Positions 54,968 through 63,998 of a stretch of DNA of 64,000 nt are shown piece after piece. This stretch comes from Paenibacillus sp. AN1007 (GTDB lineage: Bacteria > Bacillota > Bacilli > Paenibacillales > Paenibacillaceae). The stretch lies in the NCBI RefSeq assembly GCF_040702995.1, contig NZ_CP159992.1:6353001-6417000 (forward strand), written 5' to 3'. How positions within the stretch are numbered: the first letter of the stretch is position 1; every line of letters starts with the position of its first letter. The notes beneath the pieces were generated by a model. The model had not been told where the DNA came from and searched no databases. It saw nothing but the letters and a program-made list of their open reading frames with translations. Both the position numbers and the translations under genes were made by a program.

Positions 54968-55825
54968 ATGGCGGCCAAAACACCTCTGGAGGTTGCACAA
55001 TATACGGTACAGTCCGGTGTGAAAAAAGCACAAAACCCTATTTCCTCCGTGCTGATTCTCGGTTTTCTGGCAGGAGCTTTCATTGCGCTTGGTTTCCTGC
55101 TGGATATTCGCGTGATTGCGTCTGCACCAGCGGAGTGGGGAAGCATTGCGACATTCATCGGAGCGGCTGTGTTCCCGGTGGGACTGATTCTGGTTTTGAT
55201 CGGTGGTGGGGAACTGCTGACAGGCAATATGATGGCTGTGCCGCTTGCTGCAATCACACGTAAAATTTCACCAGCCAGCATGTTGAAGAACCTGCTGCTT
55301 GTGACATTGGGCAACCTGCTGGGCGCGCTGTTTGTCGCTTTTTTCTTTGGTCATGTGCTGGGCTTGACGGCTGATGGTGCATATTTGGCCAAGGTGGTTG
55401 ATATGGCGGGACACAAGCTTCATGACAGCTTTTTGCAAGCATTTATCTCCGGGATCGGCTGTAACTGGCTCGTGGCCCTTGCGGTCTGGCTGTCATATGC
55501 TGCCGATACGATGAGCGGTAAAATTCTGGGCATTTGGTTTCCAACGATGGCGTTTGTGGCCATCGGCTTTCAGCACGTTGTGGCGAACATGTTTCTCATT
55601 CCGGCAGCGATCTTTGAGGGTCATTATTCCTGGGGGCAGTATGTTATGAATTTTATTCCGGTCTGGTTGGGTAATCTGACAGGCGGCGCTTTGTTTGTAG
55701 CGGCTGCGTACTGGATGGTGTACTTACGGAAGGTTGAGCCGGCAGCGAAGCCGGAAGCCGTGGTTCCTGTTCCGGCACCTCCCGTGGAAGCAGAAGGCAG
55801 AGTAATGTGGGGCAAACAGGCGTAA
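54968..55825 (+). CDS. formate/nitrite transporter (FNT family)
   Basis: Pentameric membrane channel for formate or nitrite, 285 residues with six membrane helices. Family features are GGGELLTGNMMAVPLAAI, GNLLGALFVAFFFGHVLG, GIGCNWLVALAVWLSYAA and the central pore histidine in VAIGFQHVVANMFLIPAA. The C-terminal tail is Pro/Glu/Val-rich. AAAAGGAGAGG precedes ATG 54968. The next gene encodes a molybdopterin oxidoreductase but is separated by a terminator. Formate versus nitrite cannot be decided from sequence. A Rex-type site upstream suggests induction when NADH builds up or oxygen is low. Confidence 0.92.
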   Translation: MAAKTPLEVAQYTVQSGVKKAQNPISSVLILGFLAGAFIALGFLLDIRVIASAPAEWGSIATFIGAAVFPVGLILVLIGGGELLTGNMMAVPLAAITRKISPASMLKNLLLVTLGNLLGALFVAFFFGHVLGLTADGAYLAKVVDMAGHKLHDSFLQAFISGIGCNWLVALAVWLSYAADTMSGKILGIWFPTMAFVAIGFQHVVANMFLIPAAIFEGHYSWGQYVMNFIPVWLGNLTGGALFVAAAYWMVYLRKVEPAAKPEAVVPVPAPPVEAEGRVMWGKQA

Positions 55826-55876
55826 CGGATCATATAAGAGATTTATCAATAAGAGTTAAAGCTTAGTAGAAACGAA

Positions 55877-55942
55877 GATGATACATCCTGCCGTTTCACG
55901 ATAGTTCGTCGTGGCGTTGGAGATGCAGTCATCTTTTTTTTT
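55877..55942 (+). terminator. terminator after the FNT gene
   Basis: GATGA/TCATC and CATC/GATG flank an inner CACGA/TCGTG hairpin, followed by nine T. Confidence 0.75.
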
Positions 55943-55962
55943 GCACAAAATTAAATTCGCCA

Positions 55963-56003
55963 TGACAAGGTTCGGGGGAACGAAACCTGAGCATGGCGAA
56001 TTT
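55963..56003. other. long perfect dyad in the FNT-oxidoreductase gap
   Basis: AAATTCGCCATG pairs perfectly with CATGGCGAATTT, with an inner AGGTTCG/CGAAACCT arm. There is no T run on the plus strand, while the minus strand reads into TTTAATTTTG. The rest of the gap up to 56271 holds no supported gene. An 89-codon frame across the dyad is not credible. Confidence 0.55.
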
Positions 56004-56271
56004 CGGGAGTGGTCCATGATATGGCATGAGGAGGAAGTGGGGAAACACCAACCTAATGCCTTGTTTTTAATTTACCCCTGGATTCAGAGAATGAATCAAA
56101 GGGGTAAAAATTTTTTTGAAAAGTTGGAATATATCATGGAATATAGATTGGTGCAGCAGCAGCCTGCCCGGCAATCATGAAGATTTAACCGATTCACTCT
56201 TGTTCTCTTTACGTTTCAGCCTCAGACGGGATATGATATAGGGATAGCTGTTGAATGAGGAGGGCCAGAAG

Positions 56272-58335
56272 ATGATCGATCAGGAGAATGGTGTATTTCC
56301 AGCGGTATGCCCGCTCGATTGTCCAGACACATGCGGTCTGCTGTTACATAAAGAGAATGGTAAAATTGTTAAGGTAACCGGTAATCCGGACCATCCGATC
56401 ACAAAGGGTGCGATCTGTAATAAAGTTCGAAATATGACGGAGCGGGTGTATCATCCCGAACGTCTTCAATATCCGATGAAACGAGTCGGAGCCAAAGGTG
56501 AAGGCAGGTTCGAGCGCATAAGCTGGGACGAAGCAATTCAGGAAATTACGGGAAAGTTTAAAGATTTGTCTGATACGTATGGACCTGAGAGTATTCTGCC
56601 GTACAGTTTCTATGGAAATATGGGTGTGCTTGGTGTGGATGGCATGGATCGGCGTTTCTTTAATGCGCTGGGGGCAAGTGTGCTGGAGCAGACGATCTGT
56701 AATGCTGCAGGCAACACCGGCTGGAAATATACGATGGGCGCCAATCACGGAACGCTGCCGGAGGATACGGAGCATGCTGATTTGATCGTGGTCTGGGGCG
56801 GTAACATCGTCAGTACCAATATGCATCAGGTGGTACTGGCGGAGAAGGCTCGTAAAAAGGGTGCCAAAATCGTTGTCATTGACGTTCACCGCAACCGGAC
56901 AGCACAATGGGCAGATTGGTTCATTCCAATCTATCCGGGCACAGACAGTGCGCTGGCACTGGGTTTGATGCATGTGCTCTTTGAGCAGGGACTAACGAAT
57001 GAAGAATTTATGCAAAAATATACCATAGGACATGAAGCGCTGCGCGAGCATGTACGCAGCTGTACACCGGAACGCACGGCACGTATTACAGGCGTGCCAG
57101 AAGAAACCATTGTGGAGCTGGCCCGGCTCTATGGGGCTGCTCATGCCGCTCATATTCACATTGGCAATGGCCTGCAGCACCATGACAACGGGGGCATGAA
57201 CGTACGCAGCATCGCCTGCCTGCCTGCGATTACAGGGCAGTGGCTCAAGCGCGGCGGGGGTGCGGTACGTACGAACAGCTATGCAAGTACGAACAGTGAT
57301 GCGCTGGAGCGGCCTGACCTAAGGCAGCATGCCGAGCCGCGGGTTGTGAACATGAACCGGATTGGCGAAGCGCTGCTGGAAGCGGAGCAGCCGATCCGGG
57401 CCATGCTGGTTTACTGCAGCAATCCACTGGTTGTGGCACCAGATACGGAACGAGTGGAGCGAGGTTTTGCACGAGAGGACCTGTTCACGGTGGTTCATGA
57501 TCTGTTCATGACCGATACAGCGAAGTATGCCGATATTGTGCTGCCGGCGGCGTCTTCTTTTGAAGCGACCGATCTGTACATCTCCTATTGGCATCAGTAT
57601 GTGCAGCTGCAGGAGCCGGTCATTGCACCGATTGGAGAGAGCAAAAGCAATGTGGAGCTGTTCTCGCTGCTCGGACAAGCGATGGGGTTTGATGCAGACA
57701 TCTTCGGTGAACAGCCGGAGCAGATGATTGATAGCGCACTGCAGGGCACAGAAAATCCGTATATGAACGGAGTTACGCTGGACAGGCTGAAGCAGCATCG
57801 CTTTGTGAAGCTGGATATGTCAGCACACGCCTCTTTCCTCGACCATCTGCCTACACCATCAGGCAGAATTGAATTATATTCCGAGCAGATGCAGCAGAAG
57901 GGGCTTCCGCCGCTGCCAACCTATGCTGCACTGGTTGAAGGATACGACGGCGAGAATCCGGCAGGGCCGAACGATGCATATCCGCTGATGTTTGTATCCC
58001 CGCCGAATCACAATTTCTTGAACTCCAGCTTTGGCAATTCGGCCAAACATCAACGTCTGGAAAAGATGCCTATACTGCAGATTCATCCGGAGGACGCGGC
58101 TCGCCGCGAAGTACAGGATGGCGATGCGGTTGTAGTATGGAATGAGCGCGGACGCATCGAATTAACGGCCAAGGTGACAGATGCAATGCTTCCGGGTACG
58201 GTAATCAGTCAAGGACTATGGTGGGATGGCGATGGCAAAAAGCAGCGCTCCAACACGCTGACCTCCAACCGGCTGTCGGATATGGGCAATGGCGCAACCT
58301 TTTTCTCCGCCACTGTTGAAGTGAAGCGGCAGTGA
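56272..58335 (+). CDS. molybdopterin-dependent oxidoreductase (YoaE/formate-dehydrogenase-like)
   Basis: A 687-residue member of the DMSO-reductase superfamily, binding a bis-MGD molybdenum cofactor and one [4Fe-4S] cluster. Cluster cysteines are in CPLDCPDTCGLLL, with a fourth in KGAICNKV. A candidate molybdenum ligand is the Cys of TICNAAGNTGW. The C-terminal cofactor-binding domain includes FVSPPNHNFLNSSFGNSA. The start is ATG 56272 behind GAGGAGGG; upstream in-frame codons lie on the ribosome site. It has no signal peptide and is cytoplasmic. The substrate is unknown; proximity to a formate/nitrite channel hints at formate chemistry. Confidence 0.88.
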   Translation: MIDQENGVFPAVCPLDCPDTCGLLLHKENGKIVKVTGNPDHPITKGAICNKVRNMTERVYHPERLQYPMKRVGAKGEGRFERISWDEAIQEITGKFKDLSDTYGPESILPYSFYGNMGVLGVDGMDRRFFNALGASVLEQTICNAAGNTGWKYTMGANHGTLPEDTEHADLIVVWGGNIVSTNMHQVVLAEKARKKGAKIVVIDVHRNRTAQWADWFIPIYPGTDSALALGLMHVLFEQGLTNEEFMQKYTIGHEALREHVRSCTPERTARITGVPEETIVELARLYGAAHAAHIHIGNGLQHHDNGGMNVRSIACLPAITGQWLKRGGGAVRTNSYASTNSDALERPDLRQHAEPRVVNMNRIGEALLEAEQPIRAMLVYCSNPLVVAPDTERVERGFAREDLFTVVHDLFMTDTAKYADIVLPAASSFEATDLYISYWHQYVQLQEPVIAPIGESKSNVELFSLLGQAMGFDADIFGEQPEQMIDSALQGTENPYMNGVTLDRLKQHRFVKLDMSAHASFLDHLPTPSGRIELYSEQMQQKGLPPLPTYAALVEGYDGENPAGPNDAYPLMFVSPPNHNFLNSSFGNSAKHQRLEKMPILQIHPEDAARREVQDGDAVVVWNERGRIELTAKVTDAMLPGTVISQGLWWDGDGKKQRSNTLTSNRLSDMGNGATFFSATVEVKRQ

Positions 58336-58399
58336 GTGTGCTTGCGGTCAGATTGTTTTGATGTAATATAGATTGTGTACTGTAAAATATTTCAACTAC

Positions 58400-58446
58400 A
58401 GGCTTCCACCGCGGCTGGTCAATGCCAACCGGGTGGGAGCCTTTTG
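58400..58446 (+). terminator. terminator after the oxidoreductase gene
   Basis: AGGCTTCCACC pairs with GGTGGGAGCCT (one G-U) around a 20-base loop, followed by TTTTG. Confidence 0.7.
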
Positions 58447-58544
58447 TGCGGAAACAGGCTGGCGGATGCCCGGTTTGGGTGTGTCTGAAAACGCTGATGG
58501 AAGCAGATTTCAAGACACGCCTTAGTCAGATGTAAGGAGTTTTG

Positions 58545-59777
58545 GTGAAAATGATGAGATGGCTGCATAACTATCCAAAAGAAGTGAAGGTGTTTTTGCT
58601 TGCAAGTCTGGTGAATGCGACGGGCAGTGCCCTGATGTGGCCGCTGACAACGATGTATGTGTTTGATGAGCTTGGGCGCACGATGGCGAACGCGGGTTTT
58701 GTCATTTTGATTCAATCCCTGGGCGGTATTTTTGGACAGCTGCTTGGCGGCTCATTGTACCATCGTGTAGGGGTGAAAAAGCTGATTATCGGTTCGCTGG
58801 CACTGAATGCAGCTGGATTGTTTGCCCTGCCGTGGATCAGTGCGTACTGGGTTATCTTTATCTGCGCGATGGGCTGGATTGGCCTGTTCAGTTCGTTATC
58901 GCTGCCAGCGATACAGGCGTTTATCGGCTTTCGGTTTGCAGAACGTCGCGGAGAACTGTTTAACATTATTTATGTTGCAAACAATATCGGAGTAGCCATT
59001 GGTACGGCGCTTAGCGGATTTCTCGCTGATTTTTCATATCACTTGAGTTTTGTATTAAACGGGGTGACCTCAGCAGGCTTTGCTGTATTCTTCTGGTACT
59101 ATCTGTCCCGGGCCGAACCGGAGCAGGGCGAAGTGCATCTGACGAAACGCAAAACCGTACCCGAAGGTCCGGGCATCTGGTCGCTGCTCAGCAACACCCG
59201 ACTGTATCTGTTTATGAGCCTTGGTGTGCTGTTCCTCTTGTTTGGCAACTCCATCTGGAATACGGGCGTGTCACCCTATATCATCTCTGAAGGCCTGGAG
59301 AAAAGAATGTATGGTCTGCTTTGGACACTTAACGGTGTGCTGATCTTTGTCGGACAGCCGTTCACCAGTTGGGTGAAACGTACGATGGCCCGCACCTCCA
59401 GCGCGCAGATGATGGCAAGTGCCGTATTTTACGGTTTGGCTTATATTGTTATGATCACCATATACAGTTATCCGGGCATGGTGCTTGCGATGGTGTTGGC
59501 TACCTTTGGAGAGATGTTAATCTCACCTGCAGCGCCGGCTTATATATCGGAGCATGCCGGAAGAGCTGCCCCTTTCTATATAGGTATCTCGGGTGGAATT
59601 GGAGCAGTTGGACGTGTTATAGGGCCGTATGTCATGGGGGTTATGTTTGATAAACAAGGTCTCATCCCGGTGGCGTGGCTGGCAGCCGGAATGGCTGTGA
59701 TTGCTCTGCTTGGATTTGTACTGCATGCTGCGCTGAACCGCAGCCGGGAGATGAAGGAGTATGGCATGGATGCATAG
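58545..59777 (+). CDS. MFS-family transporter
   Basis: About 410 residues with twelve predicted membrane helices and the MFS loop-2/3 motif in GGSLYHRVGVKKLIIGS. Relatives annotated as drug or metabolite exporters exist, but the substrate cannot be read. AAGGAG lies five bases before GTG 58545 and eleven before ATG 58551; either may be the start. It stands alone between two terminators or promoters. Confidence 0.88.
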   Translation: MKMMRWLHNYPKEVKVFLLASLVNATGSALMWPLTTMYVFDELGRTMANAGFVILIQSLGGIFGQLLGGSLYHRVGVKKLIIGSLALNAAGLFALPWISAYWVIFICAMGWIGLFSSLSLPAIQAFIGFRFAERRGELFNIIYVANNIGVAIGTALSGFLADFSYHLSFVLNGVTSAGFAVFFWYYLSRAEPEQGEVHLTKRKTVPEGPGIWSLLSNTRLYLFMSLGVLFLLFGNSIWNTGVSPYIISEGLEKRMYGLLWTLNGVLIFVGQPFTSWVKRTMARTSSAQMMASAVFYGLAYIVMITIYSYPGMVLAMVLATFGEMLISPAAPAYISEHAGRAAPFYIGISGGIGAVGRVIGPYVMGVMFDKQGLIPVAWLAAGMAVIALLGFVLHAALNRSREMKEYGMDA

Positions 59778-59873
59778 GAATGCGTTCTATACGAATGGAC
59801 GAAATGGGTGAATTGAACGTAGTGAACCTAATCAACCTGGTCGACTCGAAAAATATAGATTCCAATGATCTCA

Positions 59874-59915
59874 TCTCAAAATGAGATTGACAAAAAAAAT
59901 TATTTATGCTATAAT
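59874..59915 (+). promoter_or_regulatory. consensus promoter with flanking operator-like dyad
   Basis: TTGACA (59887-59892) and TATAAT (59910-59915), exactly 17 bases apart, form an ideal SigA promoter. The dyad TCTCA-AAA-TGAGA (59874-59886) abuts the -35 element and may bind a regulator. Confidence 0.85.
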
Positions 59916-59943
59916 TTACATATATAAATCTTCCGTATATACT

Positions 59944-59977
59944 AAGGTTCTCCTGGCCAGGGGGAACCTTATTTTTG
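59944..59977 (+). terminator. leader terminator (possible attenuator) before the methyltransferase gene
   Basis: AAGGTTCTCCTGG/CCAGGGGGAACCTT forms a near-perfect stem with almost no loop and is followed by ATTTTTG. It lies between the strong promoter and the start codon at 59999, within about 25 bases of the expected transcript start. Confidence 0.75.
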
Positions 59978-59998
59978 TTGATACGGGAGGTACATGTG

Positions 59999-60916
59999 AT
60001 GAGCCAGAAGAAGGAATCCAGTATAACGTCTCTGATTTTAGCGTTTGCCCGAGCCTACCATGTAGAGCATGATGAACCAATCATCTTTAATGATTTTGCA
60101 GCCCGAAAGCTGATCACTCCAGAGGAGTTTGCAGCTATTGGCGAAAATATGATTCGGGGCATCGATTTCTTCCGCCCGGATGCGGACCAACAGTTCAGGG
60201 GTGACCCAGATCAAATATTAAAATGGATCACCCAAGTCCAGCTGTCACCGATCACACTGGCTCGCGCTGCCTATAGTGAACAGGTGATGCTCCAGGAAGC
60301 TGAGCTGGGCGCGAAGCAGCTGATTATTCTTGGAGCCGGTATGGACACATTTGCGATTAGACACCCGGAAATGGAGGATACGTTGGATGTATTTGAGGTG
60401 GATCTTCCGTCTGCACAGCAGTTAAAGAAAGAGCGTTTGAGGCAGGCAGAGCTGGTTATTCCACGCAATCTTCATTTTGTGCCCATGGACTTTACCCGCG
60501 ATATGATTCAACCCGATGGTTGGGGCAGCCTATTCGGCAATGTGAAAACTTCGTTTACACTGCTTGGTGTTTCGTACTATTTGTCCAAAGAAGATCTCTT
60601 CCGTTTAATTCATCACGCTTTTGCAGCTCTTCCGGCTGGAAGTTCAATCGTGTTTGATTATGCAGATGAACATCTCTTCCAGGAGAAGGGCAGGTATAAC
60701 CGGGTCGAAAATATGGTCAAAATGGCTGCGATGGGGGGCGAACCGATGCTGTCCTGCTTCACGTATGAGGATATGGAGCATCGGTTGGAGGAAGCAGGGC
60801 TTCTCATCTATGAGCACCTATCCCCTCAAGAGCTGCAGGAGCGGTATTTCAGTCAGCGGACAGATGATTTGGCTGCGTTCGAGACGATTCATTTTATACA
60901 TGCAGTAAAAAAGTAA
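59999..60916 (+). CDS. class I SAM-dependent methyltransferase (LCMT/PPM1-like family)
   Basis: A 305-residue methyltransferase of the leucine-carboxyl-methyltransferase-like family. It has LARAAYSEQVMLQEAEL, the SAM-binding IILGAGMDTFAIRHPE, the acidic DVFEVDLPSAQQLKKERL and VSYYLSKEDLFRLI. In bacteria many such enzymes act in secondary metabolism or have no known substrate. The start is ATG 59999, eight bases after GGGAGG; the in-frame TTG 59975 lies in the leader hairpin tail. Very strong promoter elements and a leader terminator suggest inducible expression. Confidence 0.87.
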   Translation: MSQKKESSITSLILAFARAYHVEHDEPIIFNDFAARKLITPEEFAAIGENMIRGIDFFRPDADQQFRGDPDQILKWITQVQLSPITLARAAYSEQVMLQEAELGAKQLIILGAGMDTFAIRHPEMEDTLDVFEVDLPSAQQLKKERLRQAELVIPRNLHFVPMDFTRDMIQPDGWGSLFGNVKTSFTLLGVSYYLSKEDLFRLIHHAFAALPAGSSIVFDYADEHLFQEKGRYNRVENMVKMAAMGGEPMLSCFTYEDMEHRLEEAGLLIYEHLSPQELQERYFSQRTDDLAAFETIHFIHAVKK

Positions 60917-60996
60917 GATTCGACTATACATTAAAGGGGAAAAACTATATATGAGCCAACAAATGTAATATATGTTGCGGTTCTCTTCATGCTAAA

Positions 60997-61033
60997 AAAC
61001 GCCTGGAAAGCTAGCTAGTCTCTCCAGGCGTTT
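60997..61033. terminator. bidirectional terminator between convergent genes
   Basis: AAACGCCTGGA pairs perfectly with TCCAGGCGTTT. A-rich and T-rich flanks let it serve the methyltransferase and the siderophore-binding gene. Confidence 0.85.
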
Positions 61034-61049
61034 GGCACTCATGATTGCT

Positions 61050-62045
61050 TTATTTGCGATTCTGGGCAGCACGCTCTACGATCATATCTGCCAATTCTTC
61101 AGCCTGACCCTGAATTGCAATCGGGTCAAAGTACCAATACCGATCCTCCTGCAATTCATACACCTGATTGTTTTTTACTGCGGGAAGGGACCTCCAGACG
61201 GAATCACCCTGAACATTTTTATTGTTCTCACCAACGGTCAGGAAAATATGATCACCTGCATAATCACCAACAATCTCACGTGAAATCTCTTTCCATTGGG
61301 TATCGCCCATCAGCTCTTTTCTGGTACGTTCTAGCGGGGCAAGTTCCAAAGCACGGTAAACTGCTTGTCCTCCTCGACCAAAGTTGTCTCCGTATCCATA
61401 ATAACTCTTGTCCGATACTTCAAGGATCGAGAAGGTTTCCTCTGGACGGATGACCGCCTTCACCTTGGTGCGAGCGGCTTGTATCCGTTCGTCGTATGTC
61501 TTCAGCCAAGCTTCGGCTTCTTCGGATTTGTTCATGAGCTCTCCGAAGCCACGGATCTCATCTGGTACGTTTGTAAATGTACCGTAAGGAATAACTACGG
61601 TAGGTGCAATTTTTTGATAATTCTCAATCTCCTGAGCTTGGTTAGAGTAGGTAATAATCAGATCCGGATTCAAGGCAGCAACCTTTTCCATGGATACAGC
61701 ATTCCGATCACCAATACTTTCTATGCCTGCTACCTGGTCCGAATAGAACGGGTTCTCGAGGTAATGTTGTACAGCACCAACGGGCTTGATACCCAGTACA
61801 AGCAGATTACTTACGTACATATCTGTAACAATACGTTGGGGTTCAGCCGGAATTTCAACATCCCCGCTTAAGGACTTGTAGATTCGTTTAGCATCCGAAG
61901 GAACCGAACCGGATGACGGATCTGTGTTGGCTTCGGAAGTTCCAGATGTGACTTCTGTTCCCGCTCCGCTACCGCAAGCGGCCAGGATCATAAGCATGGC
62001 AAGCATAAGCAGCAAGCCAGAGAATTTGTTTCTAAAAGCATACAT
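61050..62045 (-). CDS. iron-siderophore substrate-binding lipoprotein
   Basis: Extracellular binding lipoprotein of a ferric-siderophore importer (FecB/YfiY-like), 331 residues. A signal peptide with lipobox LAAC (near residue 24) is followed by a Gly/Ser/Thr linker. The class III periplasmic-binding fold has PQRIVTDMYVSNLLVLGIKP, then ALNPDLIITYSNQAQEIENY and DHIFLTVGEN. The start is ATG 62045, eight bases after GGGAGG; the longer frame to 62108 would run through the Fur box. It follows the AraC-type regulator gene on the same strand. No permease gene is visible here. Confidence 0.92.
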   Translation of the reverse strand: MYAFRNKFSGLLLMLAMLMILAACGSGAGTEVTSGTSEANTDPSSGSVPSDAKRIYKSLSGDVEIPAEPQRIVTDMYVSNLLVLGIKPVGAVQHYLENPFYSDQVAGIESIGDRNAVSMEKVAALNPDLIITYSNQAQEIENYQKIAPTVVIPYGTFTNVPDEIRGFGELMNKSEEAEAWLKTYDERIQAARTKVKAVIRPEETFSILEVSDKSYYGYGDNFGRGGQAVYRALELAPLERTRKELMGDTQWKEISREIVGDYAGDHIFLTVGENNKNVQGDSVWRSLPAVKNNQVYELQEDRYWYFDPIAIQGQAEELADMIVERAAQNRK

Positions 62046-62077
62046 GTACTGATTCCTCCCTATGTATAGTCCATAAA

Positions 62078-62098
62078 TAATAATGATTATTATTCTCA
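62078..62098 (-). promoter_or_regulatory. overlapping Fur boxes before the siderophore-binding gene
   Basis: TAATAATGATTATTA (62078-62092) is a perfect 7-1-7 dyad, and TGATTATTATTCTCA (62084-62098) overlaps it by nine bases as a second partial box. They lie 33-53 bases before the start codon, as expected for iron repression. Confidence 0.8.
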
Positions 62099-62148
62099 TT
62101 AATAACATAGAGGAAGATGTCTGATTTGTACATGGACAACGATGATCA

Positions 62149-63801
62149 CTAAGGCATGGATAGATGTGATGTGAAATGATGCATTATGTTTTTTAGTTGC
62201 TTTACCATGGATAGAGGGTCAAAACCGTAGAACATGTCTGCATCAATTTCGTATACACAACCGTTACGAATGGCCGCAAGGCTGCTCCATGATGTTGAAT
62301 TCATCTGTAAATGGACGGCTTGTTGTTCTGCAGCTTCCTCAGGATAGGCTGCAAATATGTGATCTGCTGCATACAAATGAATATCGGACAGAGGCACATG
62401 GATGTATCCGTTTGGCAGCCGCCCATCCTTGAGCATACGTGTCGGTGGTTGAAATCCAAGAGACTCATACAGAATATGAGAAGCTCTGCCCCAACTATGA
62501 CCAAAGACGTATGCACCTTGTTCCCCATACAGGAATAAACATACCGCTGAACCGCGATTTTTGCCCATCAGATTGTCCAAGGTCTGATTGGCCTCCTGCA
62601 CCAACTGGTGATAATGTTGAATGACAGCTTGGGCCCTGGACTCCAGTCCTGTAATTCGACCGATCTGTATAAACTGCTGCTTCCAGTCCAGTTCTTCAAA
62701 CGGCATCAGAATTGTTGGCGCAATCATTCGCATTTTATCCAGAGCTGGATGAGGTGCGTAGCCGATGATTATGTCGGGATTGGCCTCCGCGATCAACTGC
62801 GGATGAGCTAACAGTTCATGCTCCGCATACTGCCTCATCTGCTGTTGTACTTGCTCATCAAGACCGGATTCCATCCAGCTCGCAACAGCTCCTATGTGGG
62901 GAATACAGCCCAGTGCCAGCAGGGAAGCCGTGTAGTTGAAGGTCAGAGAGACGATTTTCTTCGGAGTATGCCGGTAATGGGTTGGTGCTGCACCAACGAT
63001 TTGTTTGAACTTGCGGCTTAGATAGAACGAATCTTTATATCCGGTCAGTCTAGCCACTTCCTGTAATGTAGGACTTCCCAACAGCAGATGTTCTTGAGAC
63101 ATCCTGATCCTTAAACGGGATACATACTCGACAAAGGTAAGGCCGGTATAGCGTTTAAATTCCCGCGAAAAATGTTCTGGGCTGATGTTCGAGGCTTTAG
63201 CCAGTTGCTCACGGGTCAACGGATGTGCATACATCTTATGAATATGGCGGAGTACACCATCCAGCCAAGAGTGATCTGGTTGAGAAACAAGAGCGGCTTG
63301 CTCCTGCAGCATATCCAGAAGTTGATAGAAAAGAATATGCGGTCTGAACGGATTTGCATTTTGCTCTGTCATGCATACCTGGGCCAGTTCTACTGCCTTG
63401 TCAACAATCAAGCGGCTGGATGTTGGAGCTGGGGCACCAAACGGCCAGAAGCGCTGTTGTTGATCGGTAAAATCGAAGGCGATGGCAATGCCCTGGACTG
63501 GCGATAGAGTACCTCGATAACAGTCATGCTGCAGCAGGTGGCCTGCCCGGCGAATGAATGCGGAGCCGGGAGTGAGTGTCAGTTTACCATCTGCTCCGAT
63601 GAGTCTGGCCTGACCTGCGGTTATGACATATAATACATGGAGCTTGCTCCAGGATTTCTCGATATGGGCGAATGCTTCACGGTCATGAAGCTGAACGAGA
63701 TGTATCAGCTTGAATGGAGCGCCAGGAATAGACTTCATGTATGGTAAGGAAACGAGCGAGGAATCTTCGTTGACTTGATCAGCAGGCTGTTTGTTTTTCA
63801 T
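62149..63801 (-). CDS. AraC-family regulator fused to a siderophore-binding domain (Btr-like)
   Basis: A 550-residue activator with the architecture of Bacillus subtilis Btr, which senses ferric bacillibactin directly. An N-terminal cupin-like part (about 30-140) leads to an AraC double helix-turn-helix (about 185-285; AKASNISPEHFSREFKRYTG and VARLTGYKDSFYLSRKFKQI). A periplasmic-binding-protein domain (about 290-545; PKKIVSLTFNYTASLLALGC) is cytoplasmic here since there is no signal peptide. AAGGAGAAGG precedes the ATG. It is followed by the siderophore-binding lipoprotein gene, its probable target, 103 bases on. Confidence 0.92.
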   Translation of the reverse strand: MKNKQPADQVNEDSSLVSLPYMKSIPGAPFKLIHLVQLHDREAFAHIEKSWSKLHVLYVITAGQARLIGADGKLTLTPGSAFIRRAGHLLQHDCYRGTLSPVQGIAIAFDFTDQQQRFWPFGAPAPTSSRLIVDKAVELAQVCMTEQNANPFRPHILFYQLLDMLQEQAALVSQPDHSWLDGVLRHIHKMYAHPLTREQLAKASNISPEHFSREFKRYTGLTFVEYVSRLRIRMSQEHLLLGSPTLQEVARLTGYKDSFYLSRKFKQIVGAAPTHYRHTPKKIVSLTFNYTASLLALGCIPHIGAVASWMESGLDEQVQQQMRQYAEHELLAHPQLIAEANPDIIIGYAPHPALDKMRMIAPTILMPFEELDWKQQFIQIGRITGLESRAQAVIQHYHQLVQEANQTLDNLMGKNRGSAVCLFLYGEQGAYVFGHSWGRASHILYESLGFQPPTRMLKDGRLPNGYIHVPLSDIHLYAADHIFAAYPEEAAEQQAVHLQMNSTSWSSLAAIRNGCVYEIDADMFYGFDPLSMVKQLKNIMHHFTSHLSMP

Positions 63802-63969
63802 GACGTAACCTTCTCCTTATTATGATTTGGAAGAGCTGTAACACTGCATCGCACTTCTTGTACTGGTCAAATTGATAAATTTGAACTATTATGCAGTATA
63901 TAATAAACAAAACTTCGTGGACAAACGATCGAAAATTGGACTTATTTCTACGAAAATTAGATAAAATGG

Positions 63970-63998
63970 TTGAAATCGCTATCACCAGCGACTATAAT
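63970..63998 (+). promoter_or_regulatory. promoter of a divergent gene beyond the window
   Basis: TTGAAA (63970-63975) and TATAAT (63993-63998), 17 bases apart, point rightwards. The gene it serves lies past the end. The 168 bases between this and the Btr-like start show no other clear signal. Confidence 0.65.

Noticed and set aside
55911..56180. 89-codon frame between the FNT and oxidoreductase genes
   Set aside because: It starts inside a terminator stem and crosses a perfect 12-bp dyad; no ribosome site.
59881..60072. 63-codon frame starting at the methyltransferase promoter
   Set aside because: Its first codons are the -35 and -10 elements, so the transcript would not contain the start.
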